DNA of 27,549 nucleotides from positions 3,008,255 to 3,035,803 of the forward strand of contig BFEA01000003.1 of NCBI GenBank assembly GCA_003427395.1, in the 5' to 3' direction. Of this stretch, positions 11,108 to 19,908 are shown one piece after another; position 1 is the stretch's first letter, and every line of letters begins with the position of its first letter. The position numbers and the translations under genes were made by a program. This stretch comes from Chara braunii (Eukaryota; Streptophyta; Charophyceae; Charales; Characeae). The notes beneath the pieces are model-generated. The model made no database searches, was not told the origin of the DNA, and saw nothing but the letters and a program-made list of their open reading frames with translations.

Positions 11108-12564
11108 CAAACAGGTTCTGAGACTGTAGTCCGTCATAGCGTTGCAACTGCTGTGGAAGACCGGAGCGATCCACAAAAGGGGGATGGGATTTGGGCCTCG
11201 TCCATATGAAGAAGCATGCCCTGTTCAAGGGAGTGACCGCACAATAGCCGAGCGGACCCTTTGGCCAATGCCCCAAAGGAGCATGGAAATGACAACCTGC
11301 TGCAGTGAACGACAAGACACAGATGTGCCACCCTGTCATGGGATCACAGAGTCTCGGAATCCCAACCAGGTTGTTGTCCCACCTATGGGTGGGTCAATGG
11401 AAGAGGTGACTTGCAGCAAATTTGAAAATAATCAGCAGGTTTGGCAGCCTGAAATGAGAACGCCTGCCAAAGGGAGAAGAGTGGTGTGCAGGAACAGGGC
11501 AAGATTGGATCGCAAGGTCGGTGGCATATGCAGCTTGCGAACTCAGAAAAGGTGCGAGATCAGGGTGGCCAGAGGGATCGGGATCAAGAGTGCTGAGAGC
11601 TTAAATGCCAAACGAGATGCGTGGGAGACGGTCAATGGGGAGGGGCTGCAGAGTTGTCGACGCAAGCGGCCAGTGAAGAGTGGTGGTGGAACCGGTGGGG
11701 CAGGCTGGTTGCGGTGGGTGCAACAGCGATGGAATGTACCAGCTCCTGTGGCGTGGAGCATCTGGCAAGTGGCCAGTGAAGAGTGGTGGTGGAACTGGTG
11801 GGCCAGGCTGGTTGCAGCGGGCGCAACATCGTCGGAATGTACCAGCTCCTGTGGCGCGGAGCATCTGGCAAGGAGCTAGGAGGGTGTGAAGGAAGATGGA
11901 ACAAGATATCCATGGCTGGTAAAGCTGCAGAGCAAGGAACTTTGCTGAAGTCCGAAACAAAGGATAATGTGGTTAGTTCTCGCTCCCCTCTTCTGGAGAG
12001 TTTTTTTGTGAAATTACTTGTAGAAGCTGCAGTAGGTATGTGGAGCTGGCTTCCTGACTGTTGGGATGCGACGAGAGTTGTGAAATTACTTGGCAGAGTA
12101 GGTTCATGGAGTTGCCTTCTTGAATGATGGGTTGGGGTTGCAGAGACCCTAATTTGTAAATAACACTACAATCTCGCGATTGAAAATCGCGCTGAGGTCG
12201 TTCCAATGTGGAACAGTCGATCGAGGAATGATTGATGTCATTGCCAGCAATTTGCGTTCCATATCTCGTCTTGTGCACATGGTTCTACTGTGCACGTTTC
12301 GCTCTACCCAAGCCATGCTGCAATGGCTTAACTGATTTCATTGGTCTGCAGCATTCAAAGAATCAGCTCACCATGCATAGGTGGATAGGATCGGCGAGGA
12401 GAGAATCATATAAGAGAGATGGAGTTGAGCGCAACATTTATTTGCGGAACTAGATGTAACAGTATTGCTCGTATTGTTTTTTTTCCCCCACCATCCATTT
12501 GTTTAAGTTACCACGGCATCCCTCTACTGTTTTGGTGTGGTCCAGTACTTCCATATATGACTGA

Positions 12565-12570
<6 letters not shown>
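11107..12570. other. 3' flank of the large gene, no recognised gene
   Basis: A 245-codon open frame at 11142-11879 begins with TTG, resembles nothing I know and crosses the out-of-frame 103-bp duplication, so I do not call it a gene. A small perfect hairpin (cgcgatt, gaa loop, aatcgcg) lies near 12174-12191. The rest is featureless. Confidence 0.5.
11668..11873. repeat. 103-bp tandem duplication
   Basis: Copies at 11668-11770 and 11771-11873 begin ggccagtgaagagtgg and end with gagcatctggcaag, with about ten differences. The unit length is not a multiple of three, so any protein frame would change between copies. This argues for non-coding DNA. Confidence 0.92.

Positions 12571-12644
<74 letters not shown>
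12571..12644. repeat. (CT)n microsatellite
   Basis: Thirty-seven uninterrupted CT units. Confidence 0.98.
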
Positions 12645-12647
<3 letters not shown>

Positions 12648-13075
12648 CCTCATTGAGATTCTTGTGTGCACAAGACGGATGTCATTCTACATTGAAAATG
12701 ACACAATCATCACTGTAAACTGCATCACGTTGATACGTGACTGTCAATTGTGAGTATGTAATGACGGCATCCTCTGACGCTCGGTTGCCAAGGGCGGCCT
12801 TTGATTCGATGCTATAGCATGACTTCTGCTTCCACTTGCAGGGCACTATACACAACTTCTGTTTCTGTTGTTTCCCTCTATCATCCCTTCCATTTCTTCA
12901 TGTATCCGTACTGTATAATAGTGTATATACACTAACTCAGAGAGAACACTCACCAGGCTGTACGTCTCCCTAAGGGCCTAGTTGCACTACTTGCCATCGG
13001 CCACAGTCCGTGGTGCAAGGGTGGCGAGTGAAAAAACAGAAAACAGTGGCGAGTCGGAGTCACAGTTGCTGACCG
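12645..13075. other. Intergenic, no recognised feature
   Basis: No open frame of interest and no structured element seen. A small direct repeat of gtggcgagt occurs at about 13021 and 13047. Confidence 0.5.
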
Positions 13076-13181
13076 ACCCTAGGTAGTTCAGAATTGTAGT
13101 ATTTTAATCATCTGCTCTCACTGGAGTTCGAACTCAGGTCTGTATTTTAACAGTTCAGGGGTGTACCAACTGAGCTAGGCC
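13076..13181 (-). mobile_element. tRNA-derived SINE head, copy 1
   Basis: On the minus strand the sequence reads GGCCTAGCTCAGTTGGTAC, giving an RNA polymerase III A box (TAGCTCAGTTGG, 13166-13177). A B-box-like GAGTTCGAACTC follows at 13124-13135. It is related over about 105 bp to 18606-18701, including a shared ACCTAGGG segment after the B box. No cloverleaf with a sensible anticodon forms and no TTTT follows, so it is a SINE head rather than a tRNA gene. Its 3' end is not clear. Confidence 0.65.
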
Positions 13182-13895
13182 AGTTGGTAAACTGGAATGT
13201 CCCTTAATCCAAAGGAGCATTCGAAGTATAACTGCGTCGTTGTTGATCTGGTTCAGGCACTGATAGTGATTACACATGCTCCCTTCTGCGTGACACTCCA
13301 GTTGTCGTCCTCCCTTCTGTGTGACACCACCAGTGTCCCCTACAGTCGGAAAACGTTGCTGTTGGGAGTCTTCCGCATTGCAGAGGCCCTGTGGAGAAAG
13401 TTTTGATTGGCGACTTTGAGGATTCTTCGCACTCATAATGGCACACAAAAAAAATCTGAGAGAAAGAATCAGAGCCATAGATTAGATTTGCTGCTGATCT
13501 TTCCGGGGGAAAAATATTAGCAAAATGAAAAGCAAATTCTAAGAAACCGTTTAAGCCACCGGTTGTTGCATTTCTGCTTCCGGGAATTCGCCTAACGGCG
13601 GGATCGTTTTGCGCTTGTACCAGTAGAGTGATTTTTCGTTTATCGGGAGGACTGGTGGTACCACCGCTCCCTCCGATGGGGGACCGGTAGCACAGGTTCA
13701 TTTAGGGCTACCGGTAGCACAGTTTGAAAAACGGACATAGTGGCAAAAATTGAAAATGTGTTGAATTGCCTTCGGGATTTATTTCGTGGTTGAAGATATA
13801 CATATATATTCAACAGCCCCTCGTTTGTTGTCCTCTTCTCCCTCTCTGCCTACGGTTTCCCGGGCAGTTCTATTTGACGATATATATTCAACCTC

Positions 13896-13924
13896 CTGAT
13901 GAGTCGGTGAAACTCCGACAAAAC
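13896..13924 (+). ncRNA. Hammerhead ribozyme core, mutated copy
   Basis: CTGATGA (13896-13902) is followed by a perfect 5-bp stem II (GTCGG/CCGAC, 13903-13907 and 13915-13919) closing a 7-nt loop, then AAAAC instead of GAAAC. The invariant G12 is A (13920). G12 is the general base in catalysis, so this copy is predicted to be inactive. Stems I and III are not clearly formed. Confidence 0.6.
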
Positions 13925-14001
13925 AGTTTGTCACAGCCCCTCGTTTGTTGTCCTCTTCTCTCTCTCTGCCTACGGTTTACTGGGCAGTTCTGTTTGTGAC
14001 G

Positions 14002-14027
14002 ATATATATATATATATATATATATAT
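14002..14027. repeat. (AT)n tract within the hammerhead array
   Basis: Thirteen AT units lie between gacg and ggttcagcc. The corresponding place in the first unit has only a short version, so this tract explains much of the unit-length difference. Confidence 0.95.
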
Positions 14028-14038
14028 GGTTCAGCCTC

Positions 14039-14075
14039 CTGATGAGTCGGTGAAACTCCGACGAAACAGTTTGTC
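14039..14075 (+). ncRNA. Hammerhead ribozyme core, intact consensus
   Basis: CTGATGA (14039-14045), a 5-bp stem II (14046-14050 with 14058-14062), then GAAAC (14063-14067), all matching the catalytic-core consensus. A minimal stem III could form (A14066-T14074, C14067-G14073, A14068-T14072) and would place a GTC cleavage triplet at 14073-14075, as in minimal type I hammerheads of Penelope-like elements. The sequences flanking stem I do not pair convincingly. An alternative 9-bp helix (13994-14002 with 14071-14079) closes the region. Core identity is strong; activity is unproven. Confidence 0.65.
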
Positions 14076-14103
14076 ACAGCCCCTCGTTTGTTGTCCTCTT
14101 CTA

Positions 14104-14113
14104 TATATATCGT

Positions 14114-14161
<48 letters not shown>
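14104..14161. repeat. Inverted AT/CGTC segment and long (AT)n tract
   Basis: The 16 bp at 14104-14119 are the exact reverse complement of 13871-13886. They run into an AT tract at 14117-14160. Confidence 0.9.
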
Positions 14162-14163
<2 letters not shown>

Positions 14164-14435
14164 CCTGGAAAGATCATGAGCAAATCTACGGACCCTCAAA
14201 TTCTCAAAAACTTTGATGCATTCTTCGGAGCGCGAAAAATCGCTGAAGTTGGTACTTTTCCCGTTGGCCCACGCAGTGGCAAAATTGCAACATGCACCCG
14301 ATCGGCGTGGCGATTGTTTAACGGTCAATTTTTATATTTTTTTACTGATATTTTTCCTGGAAAGCTCACGACCTAATCTACTGACCCTCAAATTTTCAGA
14401 ATTTTGTGTCAATTCTTCTGAGCGCGAAAAATTGC
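14160..14435. repeat. Direct repeat of about 85 bp, two copies
   Basis: Copies at about 14160-14245 and 14351-14436 share tttcctggaaag, gaccctcaaatt and gagcgcgaaaaat in the same order and spacing. The centre-to-centre distance is about 190 bp. They follow directly on the hammerhead array, so they may be part of the same element. Confidence 0.8.
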
Positions 14436-14436
14436 G

Positions 14437-14844
14437 GGACTAGGCCCGCGGTTCCGGCCTCCGGTCGCCACCCTCTCTCAAAACCCACCTGAACTCACCG
14501 GGAGGGCTATTTCCTGGTGGGGGAGGGAGTGGTGATTTTAACCACCCCTACCTTTCCCAGGCAACGTCGAAAGTAACAGTCTGGGTTCTTTGGAGGCTCG
14601 CCATGCTGGCACTTTGGCAAAGCTTGGAGCGCAGTTCCTTTCCACCTCGGCAAAAAAAATGCTTGGAGGTAGCGGTGTTCTGGAACAGACCATCAGGTTC
14701 AAACTGTGCCTTGCCGGGGTGATCTGCTTGTACACGTGTGCGTGGTTGATCTGATGACACTCAACTTGCCTGGGTTATGGGTGGTATAGAACATGGGTTG
14801 ATGTGCGTAGCTGAAAAAGAGAAACAAGAGAAAACAAAAGGGGC
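14437..14844. other. Intergenic, no recognised feature
   Basis: Short minus-strand frames only. A TATA-like tataga at 14785-14790 lies about 55-60 bp before the U6-like sequence, too far for a plant U6 TATA box. Confidence 0.4.
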
Positions 14845-14950
14845 GTCCTGGGTGCTTCGGGATATCCGGTAGAATTGGAACGATACAGAGAAGATTAGCA
14901 TGGCCCCTGCGCAAGGATGACGCGCATTAATCGAGAAAGGGTTGTCTTGT
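14845..14950 (+). ncRNA. U6 spliceosomal snRNA-like sequence, possibly a pseudogene
   Basis: From AATTGGAACG to ATCGAGAAAGG the sequence is almost identical to plant U6 snRNA. The ACAGAGA box that pairs with the 5' splice site is intact (14885-14891), as are the AGC triad (14897-14899) and the region that pairs with U4 and forms the internal stem-loop. The 5' stem-loop is altered (tgggtgcttcgggat instead of a clean stem), and the 3' end reads gttgtcttg with no run of T for RNA polymerase III termination. No -30 TATA or upstream sequence element is evident. A retro-copied or degenerate gene is more likely than an expressed one. Confidence 0.8.
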
Positions 14951-15253
14951 AAAGCCTGCAAACTTAGTTAGTGGGTATTGCATGAGAGCTGAGGTTTCCG
15001 AATCATTGCTGTCAATGCTGCAAAAGTCTGGAAACATCTGTGATATGAGTGTAAGGCTGCCAGTTGAAAAGGAACCAGACTGATTCTTCCCAGAATAGAT
15101 ATGGCGGCAGGGCCAGAAGGACCTGTTTATTCTTCCCTCCCCTCCCCTCCCCCCCCCTTCCCCCTCTTCCCCTCCCTCGCCTACCTCTATCGAACCATTT
15201 GCTAGTCATCAGTTCCATCGATGGCACTGATGCATGCGAAGAAACGGACATCC
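14951..15253. other. Intergenic before the gap, no recognised feature
   Basis: Contains a C-rich tract around 15136-15175. Any frame running into the gap is an artefact of N translation. Confidence 0.5.
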
Positions 15254-16093
15254 NNNNNNNNNNNNNNNNNNNNNNNNNNNNNNNNNNNNNNNNNNNNNNN
15301 NNNNNNNNNNNNNNNNNNNNNNNNNNNNNNNNNNNNNNNNNNNNNNNNNNNNNNNNNNNNNNNNNNNNNNNNNNNNNNNNNNNNNNNNNNNNNNNNNNNN
15401 NNNNNNNNNNNNNNNNNNNNNNNNNNNNNNNNNNNNNNNNNNNNNNNNNNNNNNNNNNNNNNNNNNNNNNNNNNNNNNNNNNNNNNNNNNNNNNNNNNNN
15501 NNNNNNNNNNNNNNNNNNNNNNNNNNNNNNNNNNNNNNNNNNNNNNNNNNNNNNNNNNNNNNNNNNNNNNNNNNNNNNNNNNNNNNNNNNNNNNNNNNNN
15601 NNNNNNNNNNNNNNNNNNNNNNNNNNNNNNNNNNNNNNNNNNNNNNNNNNNNNNNNNNNNNNNNNNNNNNNNNNNNNNNNNNNNNNNNNNNNNNNNNNNN
15701 NNNNNNNNNNNNNNNNNNNNNNNNNNNNNNNNNNNNNNNNNNNNNNNNNNNNNNNNNNNNNNNNNNNNNNNNNNNNNNNNNNNNNNNNNNNNNNNNNNNN
15801 NNNNNNNNNNNNNNNNNNNNNNNNNNNNNNNNNNNNNNNNNNNNNNNNNNNNNNNNNNNNNNNNNNNNNNNNNNNNNNNNNNNNNNNNNNNNNNNNNNNN
15901 NNNNNNNNNNNNNNNNNNNNNNNNNNNNNNNNNNNNNNNNNNNNNNNNNNNNNNNNNNNNNNNNNNNNNNNNNNNNNNNNNNNNNNNNNNNNNNNNNNNN
16001 NNNNNNNNNNNNNNNNNNNNNNNNNNNNNNNNNNNNNNNNNNNNNNNNNNNNNNNNNNNNNNNNNNNNNNNNNNNNNNNNNNNNNNNNNNNNN
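15254..16093. other. Assembly gap (840 N)
   Basis: All bases are N. The gap abuts a CT microsatellite on the right, which probably caused the break in assembly. Confidence 1.

Positions 16094-16181
<88 letters not shown>
16094..16181. repeat. (TC)n microsatellite at gap edge
   Basis: At least 44 TC units directly after the N run; the true length is unknown because of the gap. Confidence 0.98.
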
Positions 16182-16184
<3 letters not shown>

Positions 16185-16718
16185 TATGACTGGTGCTGCA
16201 TCCTCCTGTCCCAGTTATGCTGACTGGCTGGTGCTGGGTGCTTCCTCCTCTCGGCCGCACAATCTCTTGGCTGTACCCAGCCAGAACGTGTGTCTGGCTG
16301 TCCGGCCTCTCCTATGTTTGGTGGCCAGGATCTGGGCTAGGCTGGTGGACCCTGCCTTAGCTGCCAGAAGCTGCTGCGGCCTACGGGGACCTGGACTACC
16401 TGGTTGGCACCCACTTATCAAAGAAAGCCTTGAACCACCAGTACACCTGGCCCTGGAAACGCTGCACTGCGCACGAAGCTTTTGCGAACCGCCACCAGCA
16501 CACTTTTTTTCTCTTCTGGCTGGCACCGCCGCCATTGTGGTCCTGTTGGCCCGATGCGCAAATGTTTTGGAGTCGGTGACAAGCAAATCTCCGCAAGGCT
16601 GGGGCCGTGTACTAGCGATTTAATGACTAAATCTGTCTTGGTAATAGTATGAATCTCATAAACTTCCAAAATCTTCTGTCCGCTTAACCACCAGCAGGTG
16701 GGAGTCTTCTGGGGTGGG

Positions 16719-17395
16719 TCATGCCACTCTGTAACCTAGCAGTTGGGGACGTGAGGCCTAGTAGAGACTAAGTATCGGGATATAGGGATGAGGCAGGTAG
16801 GGGTGGGCTACTGAAAGGCTCTAAGGCAGGTATTTCTCGATCTGAATGTTCTTCCAAAAAACAAAAGGGCCCTTTGCATTTAGTACTGTATAGATGTCTG
16901 TTTTCTTCTATTACCCCCTTCAAGGCTGTTTTCATTAGTACTTGTGCAAGTTGTTCTCAGATTTTTCTCAAAAAAAAAAAGACCTATCATCAAAGGGCAT
17001 CCCTGCTCAGTTAATCCCCTGGTTCCGGGGCAATCAATGCTGGGAGGGGGAGGTCTTCTTAAAATGTTTCTCAATTTTTCTCAAAAGAAGACCCTTGAGA
17101 ATGTCTTAGGATTCTGGGTACTCCTTGCAACTCATTTTAGGCATCCTTGATGCTGTTATATTCATGGACCTGCGGTTTTTCGATGCCAGAACGACGCTGG
17201 CCAGTGCTGGGGGGTTGCCCTGTAACCTGTTGATAGCAGGAGCGTGAGGCCTGGTAGAGAGATCTGGGGATGCCTTGGGCCGGGCATTCCAAGGGAAAAC
17301 CAAGGCTTGCTGTCGGGACGACGCTGGCCGGAGCTGGGGTGAGCCGTGTTGCCCTGTAGCCTAGCAGGGTGGGGACATGAGGCCTGGGAGAGCTC
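16719..17395. repeat. Three imperfect dispersed copies of a ~45-bp block
   Basis: Copies at about 16724-16768, 17217-17261 and 17351-17393 share (c)ctgtaacct.gca followed by gtgaggcctagtagag-type sequence. The last two are also preceded by acgacgctggcc.g.gctggg. The copies are in the same orientation and of unknown origin. Confidence 0.7.
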
Positions 17396-17725
17396 GGCAG
17401 GGAATTAGACAGTGAGAGAGAATTTTAGAGTGTTTTTTTTGGTCGGGGAGCCCAGGGGTTCTGAGCATTCGAAGGACTTTCGTGGTAACTGCTGCTTGAG
17501 TAGCCTAGCAATAGGTCAACAGTTATCCACGTTTATCCTAAATTTTCCTGAACTTTTTTTGTAGTTTTCAGGTTGTTCTTAGCCGAAGCCAAGTAATGGC
17601 CCTGGTATTTTAAATCATTTGTATATTCTACATGGGACGCTGGACCCGGTTCCCAGCACGTAAAAAAAAAAAAAAAACCCTCCATCCGGACCTATATTGA
17701 CCGACCAAAAGTTGCATTTCCTCGA

Positions 17726-17821
17726 GCCTAAAATCTGCAGTGCCACCATGAGGAAAAACTAATTGTGGTGGTACCCTTCCCCGCTGAACCTCTACCGGGC
17801 CTGGGCACTGCAGATTTTGGC
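17726..17821. repeat. Foldback with ~18-bp inverted ends
   Basis: Arm 17726-17744 (contains aaaatctgcagtgcc) pairs with 17804-17821 with one bulged base. The 59-bp interior is unrelated sequence. It could be a small MITE-like element or simply a hairpin. Confidence 0.6.
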
Positions 17822-18168
17822 CCGGTACTTGTAGACAAGAAAAATGAACAGTGCAGGTGCTGTTGGAATGGTGGCTTAAGTCCTAAAATTCTTGGGGCCT
17901 ATCTCTTTATAGCGTTTCGTAGCACGAGGTCCCACTGGCAAAGCGGATCGGATCGGATTAAGAACCTGAATCGGTTGGGGGGTCAAAGGTTCGGTAATCA
18001 TGAACCGACCCTCGGCGAACTATTTATAGAAGGTGACCATGCGGGGAAAGGACAACACATCTCTCAATGCCTATGATATTGGCCACTGTGCAACAACCAT
18101 AACATGTTTTGCGTTCGGTCGTATACACCAGACCCATTGATGTACCCCTAAGGCATAGTAGCTCCCCC

Positions 18169-18710
18169 CCTTTTTTTTTTTTGATAGAAAGAAAGAAAGA
18201 AAGCCCTTCTATTCTGGGGGGAAGCAGTGCGGTTACTTATTACTGGCAAACATGAGTGCAAATGGTAAGAGAAGAGGGGATTAGAAAGTCACAGTCTTTC
18301 CCCCGTGGCCCAAGACACCTGTCAGGGGGTGCGCCAGGGGCAGGATCGTGCTTCACTCCCCACTCCCGAGCTCCAGGCCCATTGGGACCGGGCAACATTC
18401 TCACAGTACCCGGCCGCGCACTATGGAGCCTGGTGTACCTGAGGGGGATAGACCCCATCCTGCCCTTGCAGTCTACCGACTGCTTACATCTTAGCGCCCC
18501 CCCTCCCCCCCCCCCTTTCCAGACTCCCCTTCCCAAACCATTTTGCTACTCTTATATTTTTCTTCTAAAAAGGCAACGGCCTTGAGATATCATCATGGAA
18601 CTGACTGCCCTAGGTAATTCAGAAATTGATTCAACTAGTTCCATATGGACTTGAGCTCACGTCTGTATTTCAGAACATGGGTGTACCAACTGAGCTAGGC
18701 CCCGTTCTGG
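18169..18710 (-). mobile_element. tRNA-derived SINE, copy 2, about 540 bp
   Basis: Read on the minus strand, it begins with GGGGCCTAGCTCAGTTGGTAC (A box 18686-18697) and a degenerate B box (GAGCTCAAGTCC, about 18644-18656). A GC-rich body follows, and it ends with a (CTTT)n stretch and poly(A) (T run at 18169-18181). The ~45 bp before the tail (18208-18252) resemble the 3' end of the LINE at 19945-19990. I infer one element because head and tail have the same polarity. No clear target-site duplication was found, so head and tail could be unrelated insertions. Confidence 0.5.
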
Positions 18711-18734
18711 CATTTATCTTGCATTTCCTCTTGT

Positions 18735-19873
18735 CAACGCCTCAAAGACTGTTCTCCATGTGCTCTTGATATATACAACCATACACACAAGTATGCCATG
18801 GAGATCATTACCACAAACTCGTTCAGATGATCGCTAAGAAGATCATTAGTAGCACGCTGGAATGTCGCAGGTGCATTCGTCAAGCCAAATGGCATGGCAG
18901 GGAAGTCATAGTTGCCTTATATGGTTCTGAATGTAGTTTTGTGCCGCATCTGCAAGCTCCACCTCAATCTGATCGTATCCACTTTACATAGATCTTGTGG
19001 AAAACCCTGCAGATGTGCAATCCATCCAACAGGCCTTCGATCTGCGGCAACGACTCCACATTCTTGAGAGTGATGCTGTTAAATCCTTGGTAGCTGAGGA
19101 ACATGTGGACTCATCCGTCCTTCTTTGGAGCAAACAAGGCTACCGTCTTCACCCAAATAGAACACCCGGTAATTATTATTGTGTCTGGACTGAAAGTTGC
19201 TCCAAAGACAGCTATAATGACCGGGTGTTCTGTTCGGGTGAAGATGGTAGTGCTCCAGAAGGTGAGGTATGGGGTCTCATTGGACCCTGCTCTGTGAGTT
19301 CCTTCAGCAGCTTCTGTAGTTTGTTCAAGATCTGCTGGAGACATGCGATATACCTGACACTCAGGCGGTACACCACCAGGTACTAAGAGGATAGGGTGCT
19401 TGATTTCTCTCTCCACTGTGCCTGTGGGTTACTCTTGCAGGTCCTTGTTCTTCTCCACGAGGTGTTGTATTATCACTTGCCCGCTGCTGTTGCAAAGGGT
19501 CTTTGCGTTTGCTACACTGACCACGCTACCTATAGTACTTGATTGGGCTGATGTTGCATGCTGTTGGAGGACGCTGGTGCACACATGCACAACTTCCTTG
19601 ACTCGTCTCTCGGTGATCCCCTTGCATAACCTCTCATTCACATAACAACATCTGGCACGTGTACTCACAGGTGATTGTTGCTCTTGCAAACATTCACCAT
19701 CCAGAGCGATCTGAACCGGTAATCCATCCAGAAGAAAGAACATGTTGTGGCAGATCTTAGAGGAGTCGACATCCGAGGTAACAAGGATGTCTGTGACGAA
19801 CTGTGGGGTTGTAATCACATCCCCTCTAGATATCTTAACCTCCATAGGAACGGAGCGCCCCTACACCATCCCC
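18735..19873 (-). pseudogene. Ty3/gypsy retrotransposon pol fragment (protease end and RT), decayed
   Basis: In minus-strand order there is a conserved segment upstream of RT (19845-19429), then LVPGGVPPECQVYRMSPADLEQ (about 19400-19340). A frame shift leads to an LLKEL.EQG..RPHTSPSGA block, then LFAPKKDG (19140-19115), YQGFNSITLKN...LLDGL, SGYDQI and [17 protein letters not shown] (about 18920-18860). These are the successive landmarks of the N-terminal half of gypsy reverse transcriptase. Several stops and frame shifts break it, and the expected Y.DD region near 18800 is not recognisable. A 105-bp foldback lies inside it, and a LINE separates it from its upstream part at 25475-25893. Confidence 0.82.
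19141..19249. mobile_element. Foldback MITE with TA target duplication (Tc1/mariner-type size)
   Basis: Arms 19143-19178 and 19213-19247 are imperfect inverted repeats (about 33 of 37 positions pair), beginning CCGTCTTCACCC. They are bounded by TA at 19141-19142 and 19248-19249. The element lies in the gypsy RT between the conserved SGA and LFAPKKDG motifs. Removing 19143-19247 plus one TA leaves exactly two residues between those motifs, in frame, which is the normal family spacing. That strongly supports a real insertion, and TA duplication fits Stowaway-like MITEs. Confidence 0.78.
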
Positions 19874-19891
19874 AGATGTAGTCTCTTGGTT
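19874..19891. repeat. Left target-site duplication of the LINE
   Basis: AGATGTAGTCTCTTGGTT is identical to 25457-25474. It lies directly against the T run (19890-19908) that is the LINE's poly(A) on the minus strand. The last two T are shared with the tail, so the duplication is 16-18 bp. Confidence 0.92.
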
Positions 19892-19908
19892 TTTTTTTTT
19901 TTTTTTTT

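Larger units (their letters stand above)
13814..14102 (+). repeat. Tandem array with hammerhead cores (2 full units plus 1 partial)
   Basis: A unit beginning cagcccctcgtttgttgtcc starts at 13814, 13934 and 14077, giving periods of 120 and 143 bp; the difference is mostly expansion of an AT tract. Each full unit carries a hammerhead-type core near its end. The third unit stops after 26 bp, where the sequence changes to an inverted copy of the AT/CGTC segment. Confidence 0.88.
16182..18168. other. Non-coding, repeat-bearing region
   Basis: The open frame at 16182-16622 has no recognisable protein pattern. The area holds three related blocks near 16720, 17215 and 17350, two similar ctcaaaa-type blocks near 16956 and 17068, a 15-A run at about 17663, and a foldback at 17726-17821. 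Confidence 0.5.

Noticed and set aside
11142-11879. 245-codon frame after the large gene
   Set aside because: TTG start, no recognisable domain, and the 103-bp duplication it contains is read in two different frames.
13076-13181. Functional tRNA gene on the minus strand
   Set aside because: The anticodon arm does not form properly, the acceptor ends do not pair and there is no T run after it.
15064-16623. Long frames across the gap
   Set aside because: Most codons are N; the remainder is CT repeat and unrecognisable sequence.
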